A stretch of 64,000 bases of DNA from NCBI GenBank assembly GCA_949987705.1, contig OX465286.1, positions 16,877,676 to 16,941,675 on the forward strand, written 5' to 3'. Made by a program: the position numbers and the translations under genes. The notes below the pieces were generated by a model that saw only the letters and a list, made by a program, of their open reading frames with translations, searched no databases and was not told the origin of the DNA. Source of the DNA: Thereva unica (lineage: Eukaryota; Arthropoda; Insecta; Diptera; Therevidae). Below, one piece after another: positions 50,962 to 60,987 of this stretch; position 1 is the stretch's first letter; each line of letters begins with the position of its first letter.

Positions 50962-53900
50962 ATGCCCATTATCTCGGGAAATACTGGTCAGACCGGTGTG
51001 CGATTGAATTCACAGACTCCCTGGGAGGTCCCTAACAATTTCCCATTCAAAAAAGGGCCGCTCCAAAAATGTCCCAAAACCGGAAATTTTGCAAAGGGGT
51101 ACCCCTTGGGATATTTTTGGTCGATTTCACGAAAGTGCTGGGATCTTAATGAATGGGGCATCGTTGGAAAGGACTCGCTCCCCCGAGTTCAACGCACAAA
51201 ATTTGGTCCCAAAATTCCAAGGGGTTCGGGGGTTATGGCCGCCTTTGTGAATGGCCAAATAAGGGTGGCGAAATGCCCATTATCTCGGGAAATACTGGTC
51301 AGACCGGTGTGCGATTGAATTCACAGACTCCCTGGGAGGTCCCTAACAATTTCCCATTCAAAAAAGGGCCGCTTCAAAAATGTCCCAAAACCGGAAATTT
51401 TGCAAAGGGGTACCCCTTGGGATATTTTTGGTCGATTTCACGAAAGTGCTGGGATCTTAATGAATGGGGCATCGTTGGAAAGGGCTCGCTCTCCCGAGTT
51501 CAACGCACAAAATTTGGTCCCAAAATTCCAAGGGGTTCGGGAGTTATGGCCGCCTTTGTGAATGGCCAAATGAGGGTGGCGAAACGCCCATTATCTCGGG
51601 AAATACTGGTCAGACCGGTGTGCGATTGAATTCAGACTCCCTGGGAGGTCCCTAACAATTTCCCATTCAAAAAAGGGCCGCTCCAAAAATGTCCCAAAAC
51701 CGGAAATTTTGCAAAGGGGTACCCCTTGGGATATTTTTGGTCGATTTCACGAAAGTGCTGGGATCTTAATGAATGGGGCATCGTTGGAAAGGACTCGCTC
51801 CCCCGAGTTCAACGCACAAAATTTGGTCCCAAAATTCCAAGGGGTTCGGGAGTTATGGCCGCCTTTGTGAATGGCCAAATAAGGGTGGCGAAATGCCCAT
51901 TATCTCGGGAAATACTGGTCAGACCGGTGTGCGATTGAACTCACAGACTCTCTGGGAGGTCCCTAACAATTTCCCATTCAAAAAAGGGCCGCTTCAAAAA
52001 TGTCCCAAAACCGGAAATTTTGCAAAGGGGTATCCCTTGGGATATTTTTGGTCGATTTCACGAAAGTGCTGGGATCTTAATGAATGGGGCATCGTTGGAA
52101 AGGGCTCGCTCTCCCGAGTTCAACGCACAAAATTTGGTCCCAAAATTCCAAGGGGTTCGGGAGTTATGGCCGCCTTTGTGAATGGCCAAATGAGGGTGGC
52201 GAAACGCCCATTATCTCGGGAAATACTGGTCAGACCGGTGTGCGATTGAATTCACAGACTCCCTGGGAGGTCCCTAACAATTTTCCATTCAAAAAAGGGC
52301 CGCTCCAAAAATGTCCCAAAACCGGAAATTTTGCAAAGGGGTACCCCTTGGGATATTTTTGGTCGATTTCACGAAAGTGCTGGGATCTTAATGAATGGGG
52401 CATCGTTGGAAAGGGCTCGCTCCCCCGAGTTCAACGCACAAAATTTGGTCCCAAAATTCCAAGGGGTTCGGGAGTTATGGCCGCCTTTGTGAATGGCCAA
52501 ATGAGGGTGGCGAAATGCCCATTATCTCAGGAAATACTGGTCAGACCGGTGTGCGATTGAACTCACAGACTCTCTGGGAGGTCCCTAACAATTTCCCATT
52601 CAAAAAAGGGCCGCTCCAAAAATGTCCTAAAACCGGAAATTTTGCAAAGCGGTCCCTTGGGATATTTTTGGTCGATTTCACGAAAGTGCTGGGATCTTAA
52701 TGAATGGGGCATCGTTGGAAAGGGCTCGCTCTCCCGAGTTCAACGCACAAAATTTGGTCCCAAAATTCCAAGGGGTTCGGGAGTTATGGCCGCCTTTGTG
52801 AATGGCCAAATGAGGGTGGCGAAATGCCCATTATCTCGGGAAATACTGGTCAGACCGGTGTGCGATTGAATTCACAGACTCCCTGGGAGGTCCCTAACAA
52901 TTTCCCATTCAAAAAAGGGCCGCTCCAAAAATATCCCAAAACCGGAAATTTTGCAAAGGGGTACCCCTTGGGATATTTTTGGTCGATTTCACGAAAGTGC
53001 TGGGATCTTAATGAATGGGGCCTCGTTAGAAAGGGCTCGCTCCCCCGAGTTCAACGCACAAAATTTGGTCCCAAAATTCCAAGGGGTTCGGGAGTTATGG
53101 CCGCCTTTGTGAATGGCCAAATGAGGGTGGCGAAATGCCCATTATCTCGGGAAATACTGGTCAGACCGGTGTGCGATTGAATTCACAGACTCCCTGGGAG
53201 GTCCCTAACAATTTCCCATTCAAAAAAGGGCCGCTCCAAAAATGTCCCAAAACCGGAAATTTTGCAAAGGGGTACCCCTTGGGATATTTTTGGTCGATTT
53301 CACGAAAGTGCTGGGATCTTAATGAATGGGGCATCGTTGGAAAGGACTCGCTCCCCCGAGTTCAACGCACAAAATTTGGTCCCAAAATTCCAAGGGGTTC
53401 GGGAGTTATGGCCGCCTTTGTGAATGGCCAAATAAGGGTGGCGAAATGCCCATTATCTCGGGAAATACTGGTCAGACCGGTGTGCGATTGAATTCACAGA
53501 CTCCCTGGGAGGTCCCTAACAATTTCCCATTCAAAAAAGGGCCGCTTCAAAAATGTCCCAAAACCGGAAATTTTGCAAAGGGGTACCCCTTGGGATATTT
53601 TTGGTCGATTTCACGAAAGTGCTGGGATCTTAATGAATGGGGCATCGTTGGAAAGGGCTCGCTCTCCCGAGTTCAACGCACAAAATTTGGTCCCAAAATT
53701 CCAAGGGGTTCGGGAGTTATGGCCGCCTTTGTGAATGGCCAAATGAGGGTGGCGAAACGCCCATTATCTCGGGAAATACTGGTCAGACCGGTGTGCGATT
53801 GAATTCAGACTCCCTGGGAGGTCCCTAACAATTTCCCATTCAAAAAAGGGCCGCTCCAAAAATGTCCCAAAACCGGAAATTTTGCAAAGGGGTACCCCTT

Positions 53901-55493
53901 GGGATATTTTTGGTCGATTTCACGAAAGTGCTGGGATCTTAATGAATGGGGCATCGTTGGAAAGGACTCGCTCCCCCGAGTTCAACGCACAAAATTTGGT
54001 CCCAAAATTCCAAGGGGTTCGGGAGTTATGGCCGCCTTTGTGAATGGCCAAATAAGGGTGGCGAAATGCCCATTATCTCGGGAAATACTGGTCAGACCGG
54101 TGTGCGATTGAACTCACAGACTCTCTGGGAGGTCCCTAACAATTTCCCATTCAAAAAAGGGCCGCTTCAAAAATGTCCCAAAACCGGAAATTTTGCAAAG
54201 GGGTATCCCTTGGGATATTTTTGGTCGATTTCACGAAAGTGCTGGGATCTTAATGAATGGGGCATCGTTGGAAAGGGCTCGCTCTCCCGAGTTCAACGCA
54301 CAAAATTTGGTCCCAAAATTCCAAGGGGTTCGGGAGTTATGGCCGCCTTTGTGAATGGCCAAATGAGGGTGGCGAAACGCCCATTATCTCGGGAAATACT
54401 GGTCAGACCGGTGTGCGATTGAATTCAGACTCCCTGGGAGGTCCCTAACAATTTCCCATTCAAAAAAGGGCCGCTCCAAAAATGTCCCAAAACCGGAAAT
54501 TTTGCAAAGGGGTACCCCTTGGGATATTTTTGGTCGATTTCACGAAAGTGCTGGGATCTTAATGAATGGGGCATCGTTGGAAAGGACTCGCTCCCCCGAG
54601 TTCAACGCACAAAATTTGGTCCCAAAATTCCAAGGGGTTCGGGAGTTATGGCCGCCTTTGTGAATGGCCAAATAAGGGTGGCGAAATGCCCATTATCTCG
54701 GGAAATACTGGTCAGACCGGTGTGCGATTGAACTCACAGACTCTCTGGGAGGTCCCTAACAATTTCCCATTCAAAAAAGGGCCGCTTCAAAAATGTCCCA
54801 AAACCGGAAATTTTGCAAAGGGGTATCCCTTGGGATATTTTTGGTCGATTTCACGAAAGTGCTGGGATCTTAATGAATGGGGCATCGTTGGAAAGGGCTC
54901 GCTCTCCCGAGTTCAACGCACAAAATTTGGTCCCAAAATTCCAAGGGGTTCGGGAGTTATGGCCGCCTTTGTGAATGGCCAAATGAGGGTGGCGAAACGC
55001 CCATTATCTCGGGAAATACTGGTCAGACCGGTGTGCGATTGAATTCACAGACTCCCTGGGAGGTCCCTAACAATTTTCCATTCAAAAAAGGGCCGCTCCA
55101 AAAATGTCCCAAAACCGGAAATTTTGCAAAGGGGTACCCCTTGGGATATTTTTGGTCGATTTCACGAAAGTGCTGGGATCTTAATGAATGGGGCATCGTT
55201 GGAAAGGGCTCGCTCCCCCGAGTTCAACGCACAAAATTTGGTCCCAAAATTCCAAGGGGTTCGGGAGTTATGGCCGCCTTTGTGAATGGCCAAATGAGGG
55301 TGGCGAAATGCCCATTATCTCAGGAAATACTGGTCAGACCGGTGTGCGATTGAACTCACAGACTCTCTGGGAGGTCCCTAACAATTTCCCATTCAAAAAA
55401 GGGCCGCTCCAAAAATGTCCTAAAACCGGAAAATTTGCAAAGCGGTCCCTTGGGATATTTTTGGTCGATTTCACGAAAGTGCTGGGATCTTAA
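50962..55493. repeat. Higher-order duplications, periods 2173 and 620 bp
   Basis: The 2-bp deletion GATTGAATTCAGACTCCC occurs at about 51627, 53800 and 54420: first a 2173-bp block copy, then a 620-bp dimer copy. The variants GGAAAGGACTCGC and CAAATAAGGGTGG travel with it. The shortened palindrome AAAGCGGTCCCTTGG at 52645 and 55438 gives the combined shift of 2793 bp. Confidence 0.85.
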
Positions 55494-56692
55494 TGAATGG
55501 GGCATCGTTGGAAAGGGCTCGCTCTCCCGAGTTCAACGCACAAAATTTGGTCCCAAAATTCCAAGGGGTTCGGGAGTTATGGCCGCCTTTGTGAATGGCC
55601 AAATGAGGGTGGCGAAATGCCCATTATCTCGGGAAATACTGGTCAGACCGGTGTGCGATTGAATTCACAGACTCCCTGGGAGGTCCCTAACAATTTCCCA
55701 TTCAAAAAAGGGCCGCTCCAAAAATATCCCAAAACCGGAAATTTTGCAAAGGGGTACCCCTTGGGATATTTTTGGTCGATTTCACGAAAGTGCTGGGATC
55801 TTAATGAATGGGGCCTCGTTAGAAAGGGCTCGCTCCCCCCGAGTTCAACGCACAAAATTTGGTCCCAAAATTCCAAGGGGTTCGGGAGTTATGGCCGCCT
55901 TTGTGAATGGCCAAATAAGGGTGGCGAAATGCCCATTATCTCGGGAAATACTGGTCAGACCGGTGTGCGATTGAATTCACAGACTCCCTGGGAGGTCCCT
56001 AACAATTTCCCATTCAAAAAAGGGCCGCTCCAAAAATGTCCCAAAACCGGAAATTTTGCAAAGGGGTACCCCTTGGGATATTTTTGGTCGATTTCACGAA
56101 AGTGCTGGGATCTTAATTAATGGGGCCTCGTTAGAAAGGGCTCGCTCCCCCGAGTTCAACGCACAAAATTTGGTCCCAAAATTCCAAGGGGTTCGGGAGT
56201 TATGGCCGCCTTTGTGAATGGCCAAATGAGGGTGGCGAAATGCCCATTATCTCGGGAAATACTGGTCAGACCGGTGTGCGATTGAATTCACAGACTCCCT
56301 GGGAGGTCCCTAACAATTTCCCATTCAAAAAAGGGCCGCTCCAAAAATGTCCCAAATCCGGAAATTTTGCAAAGGGGTACCCCTTGGGATATTTTTGGTC
56401 GATTTCACGAAAGTGCTGGGATCTTAATGAATGGGGCCTCGTTAGAAAGGGCTCGCTCCCCCGAGTTCAACGCACAAAATTTGGTCCCAAAATTCCAAGG
56501 GGTTCGGGAGTTATGGCCGCCTTTGTGAATGGCCAAATGAGGGTGGTGAAATGCCCATTATCTCGGGAAATACTGGTCAGACCGGTGTGCGATTGAATTC
56601 ACAGACTCCCTGGGAGGTCCCTAACAATTTCCCATTCAAAAAAAGGCCGCTCCAAAAATGTCCCAAAACCGGAAATTTTGTAAAGGGGTACG

Positions 56693-57904
56693 GCATTGCG
56701 GCAATGCGACAATGCGGCAATGCGACAATGCGACAATGCGGCAATGCGACAATGCGGCAATGCGACCATGCGACAATGCGGCAATGCGACAATGCGGCAA
56801 TGCGGCAATGCGACAATGCGACAATGCGACAATGCGGCAATGCGACAATGCGACAATGCGGCAATGCGACAATGCGACAATGCGACAATGCGACAATGCG
56901 ACAATGCGGCAATGCGACAATGCGGCAATGCGACAATGCGACAATGCGGCAATGCGACAATGCGGCAATGCGACAATGCGACAATGCGACAATGCGCAAT
57001 GCGACAATGCGGCAATGCGACCATGCGACAATGCGGCAATGCGACAATGCGACAATGCGGCAATGCGACAATGCGGCAATGCGACAATGCGACAATGCGG
57101 CAATGCGACCATGCGACAATGCGGCAATGCGGCAATGCGGCAATGCGACAATGCGGCAATGCGACAATGCGACAATGCGGCAATGCGGCAATGCGGCAAT
57201 GCGACAATGCGGCAATGCGACAATGCGACAATGCGACAATGCGACAATGCGGCAATGCGACAATGCGGCAATGCGACAATGCGGCAATGCGACAATGCGG
57301 CAATGCGACAATGCGGCAATGCGACAATGCGACAATGCGGCAATGCGACAATGCGGCAATGCGACAATGCGGCAATGCGACAATGCGGCAATGCGACAAT
57401 GCGACAATGCGGCAATGCGACAATGCGACAATGCGGCAATGCGACAATGCGGCAATGCGGCAATGCGACAATGCGGCAATGCGGCAATGCGACAATGCGG
57501 CAATGCGACAATGCGGCAATGCGGCAATGCGACAATGCGACAATGCGGCAATGCGACAATGCGACTATGCGGCAATGCGGCAATGCGACAATGCGACAAT
57601 GCGGCAATGCGGCAATGCGACAATGCGACAATGCGGCAATGCGACAATGCGACAATGCGGCAATGCGGCAATGCGAATATGCGACAATGCGACAATGCGG
57701 CAATGCGACAATGCGACATTGCGGCAATGCGGCAATGCGACATTGCGGCAATGCGACAATGCGACAATGCGGCAATGCGACAATGCGACAATGCGACAAT
57801 GCGGCAATGCGACAATGCGACAATGCGGCAATGCGGCAATGCGACAATGCGACAATGCGGCAATGCGGCAATGCGGCAATGCGGCAATGCGGCAATGCGA
57901 CAAT
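56693..57904. repeat. 8-bp minisatellite, block 1 (AATGCGAC / AATGCGGC)
   Basis: About 150 head-to-tail 8-bp units, a mixture of AATGCGAC and AATGCGGC with a few odd units (CCATGCG at about 56764, 57019 and 57108; a 2-bp shortening at 56993; CTATGCG at 57562; AATATGCG at 57672; CATTGCGG at 57716). It follows the satellite without spacer. The unit has no stop codon in any of six frames, so open frames of more than 800 codons cross it; these are not genes. Confidence 0.95.
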
Positions 57905-58231
57905 GCGGCAATGCGGGAATGCGGGAATGCGGGAATGCGGCAATGCGGGAATGCGGGAATGCGGGAATGCGGCAATGCGGCAATGCGGGAATGCGGCAAT
58001 GCGGCAATGTGGGAATGCGGGAATGCGGGAATGCCGCAATGCGGGAATGCGGGAATGCGGGAATGCGGAAATGCGGCAATGCGGCAATGCGGGAATGCGG
58101 CAATGCGGCAATGCGGGAATGCGGGAATGCGGCAATGCGGGAATGCGGCCATGCGGCAATGCGGGAATGCGGCAACGCGGCAATGCGGGAATGCGGGAAT
58201 GCAGCAATGCGGGAATGCGGGAATGCGGCAA
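57905..58231. repeat. 8-bp minisatellite, block 2, left arm of the inverted repeat
   Basis: The AATGCGAC unit disappears and AATGCGGG appears beside AATGCGGC. Private variants include AATGTGGG (58007), GAATGCCGCAATG (58028), GGAAATGCGG (58068), GGCCATGCGG (58147), CAACGCGG (58172) and AATGCAGC (58198). The block ends at the inversion point. Confidence 0.93.
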
Positions 58232-58237
58232 TTGGCG
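58232..58237. other. Loop at the centre of the inverted minisatellite
   Basis: TTGGCG is flanked by GGGAATGCGGCAA (58219-58231) and its exact reverse complement TTGCCGCATTCCC (58238-58250). The two arms can pair directly next to a six-base loop. Confidence 0.93.
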
Positions 58238-59078
58238 TTGCCGCATTCCCGCATTGCCGCATTCCCGCATTTCCGCATTCCCGCATGGCCGCATTCCCGC
58301 ATTGCTGCTCCCGCATTCCCGCATTGCCGTATTCCCGCATTGCCGCATTGCCGCATTCCCGCATTCCCGCATTGCCGCATTCCCGCATTGCGGCATTCCC
58401 GCATTCCCGCATTGCCGCATTGCCGCATTCCCACATTGCCGCATTGCCGCATTCCCGCATTCCCGCATTGCCGCATTCCCGCATTGCCGCATTGCTGCAT
58501 TCCCGCATTCCCGCATTGCCGCATTCCCGCATTCCCGCATTCCCGCATTGCCGCATTCCCGCATTGCGGCATTGCGGCATTCCCGCATTCCCGCATTCCC
58601 GCATTGCCGCATTGCCGCATTCCCGCATTCCCGCATTGCGGCATTCCCGCATTCCCGCATTGCCGCATTCCCGCATTCCCGCATGGCCGCATTCCCGCAT
58701 TGCCGCATTCCCGCATTGCCGCATTCCCGCATTGCCGCATTGCCGCATTGCCGCATTCCCGCATTCCCGCATTGCGGCATTCCCGCATTGCGGCATTCCC
58801 GCATTGCGGCATTCCCGCATTCCCGCATTGCCGCGTTGCTGTATTCCCGCATTGCCGCGTTGCCGCATTCCCGCATTGCCGCATTCCCGCATTGCCGCAT
58901 TCCCGCATTGCCGCATTCCCGCATTGCCGCATTCCCGCATTGCGGCATTCCCGCATTCCCGCATTGCCGCATTCCCGCATTGCCGCATTCCCGCATTGCC
59001 GCATTCCCGCATTCCCGCATTCCCGCATTGCCGCATTCCCGCATTGCCGCATTCCCGCATTCCCGCATTGCCGCATTC
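58238..59078. repeat. 8-bp minisatellite, inverted right arm
   Basis: About 105 units that are the reverse complement of block 2 (GCATTCCC and GCATTGCC). The unit complementary to AATGCGAC is absent, so the arm derives from block 2 only. It carries the complements of block 2 private variants: CATTTCCGC (58268), CATGGCCGC (58283), TTGCTGC (58304), CCACATTGCC (58431) and CATTGCGGCATTC (58384), in changed order and partly more than once. It ends at CATTCAGTTCCC. Confidence 0.95.
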
Positions 59079-59870
59079 AGTTCCCAATAACCTGAGGTTA
59101 TGTCTAAAAGTACCAAATAAGGCCATTTTTAGCATTAAAATTGCTTATAGCTTCAAAACTATAGGCCGTAGCATAAAAGTTGTTGAACATTATTCATAGG
59201 AAATTGTCCAAGCTTTCCAATTTTGTAATAAAAAAATATCAATTAGCTACTTTTTTTTGGAGAAAAAGGTGGTTGAAGTTGAAATTTTAATGAAGAAAAA
59301 AACAAAATTTTGACTTTGACGACACATAACTCTGGAAGTTGGTGGGTTTAAGCCTTAACTTTTACCGTTTCACATAGGCGGGGGTATTCTGCGTAGATTG
59401 GGGCCTTATTCAAGAAAATCTCTCACAGGGTTACAAAAATACAGGGTGATATGTAAACCTCTACCAAAAAATTTCGAACTGATTGATTTGATATTTGACA
59501 GTAATTTTAACGGTTTTCTAAAACTATATCAAAAATTCATTCAGACAGATTAATAGCTAACTAAAAGACGAACATTTTAAAAAAAACATGAGTACGGAAA
59601 CTCAAATTTTCGGCCCGTTAGAGTAAATTGAATAGAAAAAATTGTATTTTTTTGAAAAAATGAGACTTTTTGTTAAAAATTTAAAAAAAATGAAAATGAA
59701 ATTTCAAAATCCGGCTAGAGGGATCGATAGGTAAATTCAAGATGAACATTTAAAAAAAAAATTTTGTCAATAACTTAAAAATTACGACCTCTAGAGTAAT
59801 TTGGGTGAAATATCAAAAATATCGCCACTGTGCGTCGGTCGACCATAAAGCCGACGCCGGCCTCTCTTTT
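59079..59870. other. AT-rich spacer with old diverged repeats
   Basis: No gene seen. There are weakly similar segments about 174 bp apart (GAACATTTTAAAAAAAA at 59570 and GAACATTTAAAAAAAAA at 59744, each followed by a version of CCGTTAGAGTAA / CCTCTAGAGTAA) and a more diverged one near 59300. They look like a decayed tandem or dispersed repeat. Confidence 0.6.
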
Positions 59871-59871
59871 C

Positions 59872-60300
59872 TCACCACCGTAATAGTAAAGCATCATCGT
59901 TTCGTCGATTGTTGGCGGGACGATTGTCAATATCCCGGATCCGGTAAGCCGTAGTTCCGTTAGCGCAGCAATTGATATTTTTCAACAATTCCATTGCTAT
60001 GATTTCCTTTTGACCAACGTGATGTCCTGTTCGTACATTCCACGCAGCGAATTTTAATTCCCTTTTCGGTGTGACTAATTTGGGTGTTCGGCCAGTAACC
60101 CACTTCTCACCAGCATCCCTGGTCCCCAGCGCTGGCGCATCGGCTGCCCCGGATGCAGTAGCATTATTTCGTGAATGGTTAGTTCGTGTATCCATGCGGT
60201 TTCTTGCCTAGTTTTTACGATCAACTCGGCAGGTCGACAACCCTCCTCCTTTCACACTCTGGGCTTGGGACCAGACGAAGGCGGAGTTTTATCCCATAAG
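59872..60300 (-). mobile_element. Fragment of an RTE/CFDP2-like non-LTR retrotransposon
   Basis: The minus strand encodes a 107-codon open stretch (60195-59872) with LVTPKRELKFAAWNVRTG followed by HHVGQKEIIAMELL, the start of the apurinic-type endonuclease domain of non-LTR elements often annotated in insects as craniofacial development protein 2-like. Upstream (to about 60300) the text CCCAAGCCCAGAGTGTG and GGAGGAGGGTTG resembles the 5' part of such elements. The rest of the endonuclease and all of the reverse transcriptase are missing, and the frame ends soon after with unrelated residues. It is a dead fragment; boundaries are approximate. Confidence 0.65.
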
Positions 60301-60504
60301 TAACATAAGACTTTCTGGTTTCCAAGGTTGTACGCCGTGAGATTGTATACTGCCAATTTACGCATGTAGTAAATCTCGCCGCTTGGCCCTTTTGGCATCA
60401 TTAATACGATTGAATGATACTATTTTTTATTAGATTGGGATGCTTCTTTATCTAAGTCCCTTTCTCGACGAGCGGACACTTTCTTAGCTACACTTAGCTA
60501 CGTG
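60301..60504. other. Short spacer
   Basis: No gene or clear repeat seen. A short direct repeat CTTAGCTACACTTAGCTAC lies just before the SINE-like sequence at 60484-60502. Confidence 0.5.
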
Positions 60505-60841
60505 GGCCTCGGTAGTCTAGGGGTAAGGCGCCTGACTACTATCCCCAGAGGTCCCGGGTTCGATTCCCGGCGGTGCCACGGTCCTAGCCTTTCCCAATTT
60601 CCCGCCTACATAACTTTCCTTCTTTCTTCTCCCCTCTTTGCATTCCTGATTCCTCCTGTCATAGCCTTCACTAGGTTCTCTTCCCCGCTCCACAAGCGCA
60701 TGTCATCGGTTGGTTGATGAGATTCAACTCGTTTCAGGAGGCATAACACTCCAGCGAGTTGTTCTCGATGCCCCGATGTCAGAGTCGCGAAATGGTTGGG
60801 AGTAGGTGAAATAAAAAAAAAAAAAATAAAATAAAAAAAAA
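60505..60841 (+). mobile_element. tRNA-headed SINE-like element
   Basis: A tRNA-like head (60505-60578) with acceptor GGCCTCG pairing at six of seven places with CGGTGCC, a D stem GTCT/AGGC, and a perfect T arm CCGGG-TTCGATT-CCCGG. The anticodon arm does not fold, so it is not a working tRNA and no anticodon can be assigned. A body of about 230 bp unrelated to tRNA follows, then an A-rich tail with TAAA interruptions (60809-60841). Head, body and A-tail together are the plan of a tRNA-derived SINE, moved by LINE machinery in trans. No clean target duplication was found. Confidence 0.6.
60513..60567 (+). promoter_or_regulatory. RNA polymerase III A and B boxes
   Basis: TAGTCTAGGGG (60513-60523) fits the A-box consensus TRGYNNARNGG, and GGTTCGATTCC (60557-60567) fits the B box GGTTCGANNCC, both without mismatch. 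Their spacing fits a tRNA-type internal promoter. Confidence 0.75.
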
Positions 60842-60987
60842 TACCGCAGCTAGGTTGTGACAGTTCTTTCTTTCACTTCTCTCTCTATCTTCCGACTAGA
60901 GCTGCTGTTCGACATTTCAAAAAAAAAAAAAAAAAATAAAATACATGGTCGACAGTACAAAGGGGCCTACCCTAAGTCTCTAGTGTG
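60842..60987. other. Spacer with second A-rich run
   Basis: No gene seen. A pyrimidine-rich stretch (60865-60892) is followed by a long A run ending AATAAAATAC (60920-60941), possibly the tail of another retroposed sequence. Confidence 0.4.

Larger units (their letters stand above)
9345..56692. repeat. Main 311-bp satellite array (about 150 monomers)
   Basis: Head-to-tail monomers of 311 bp, all in one orientation; spacing was checked at many places by the recurrence of TCAGACCGGTGTGCGATTGA and of GAATGGGGCATCGTTGG. Each monomer has an EcoRI site (GATTGAATTCAC), a 14-bp palindrome AAGGGGTACCCCTT, and the variable site GCATCGTTGGAAAGG / GCCTCGTTAGAAAGG. Divergence between monomers is a few percent by eye. 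311 is not a multiple of three, so the many overlapping 70-160 codon frames, and the 366- and 472-codon ones created by indels, follow from the repeat and are not supported as genes. No other insertion is seen within the array. Confidence 0.97.

Noticed and set aside
9345..56692. Scores of overlapping 70-160 codon frames (and 366- and 472-codon ones at 39927, 45532 and 48344) across the satellite
   Set aside because: They share one repeated peptide, overlap in several frames, begin and end wherever the 311-bp period brings ATG or TGA into phase, and the longest arise only where an indel changes the phase. This is what an AT-poor, stop-poor repeat gives by chance.
57905..58231. G-quadruplex array
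   Set aside because: GGG runs spaced by AATGC occur, but I found only three in a row before a GGC unit, so the strict four-run rule is not met.
56693..59078. CRISPR array or telomere-like repeat
   Set aside because: There are no spacers, the 8-bp unit is continuous, and it does not resemble TTAGG or other known arthropod telomere units.
56551..59199. Very long frames (up to about 880 codons) of an 8-residue repeat on both strands
   Set aside because: The 8-bp unit contains no stop in any of six frames, so all frames are open. No start context or non-repetitive domain supports a protein.
60505..60578. Functional tRNA gene
   Set aside because: The anticodon stem does not pair, the acceptor has a mismatch, and an A-tailed body follows, as in a SINE.
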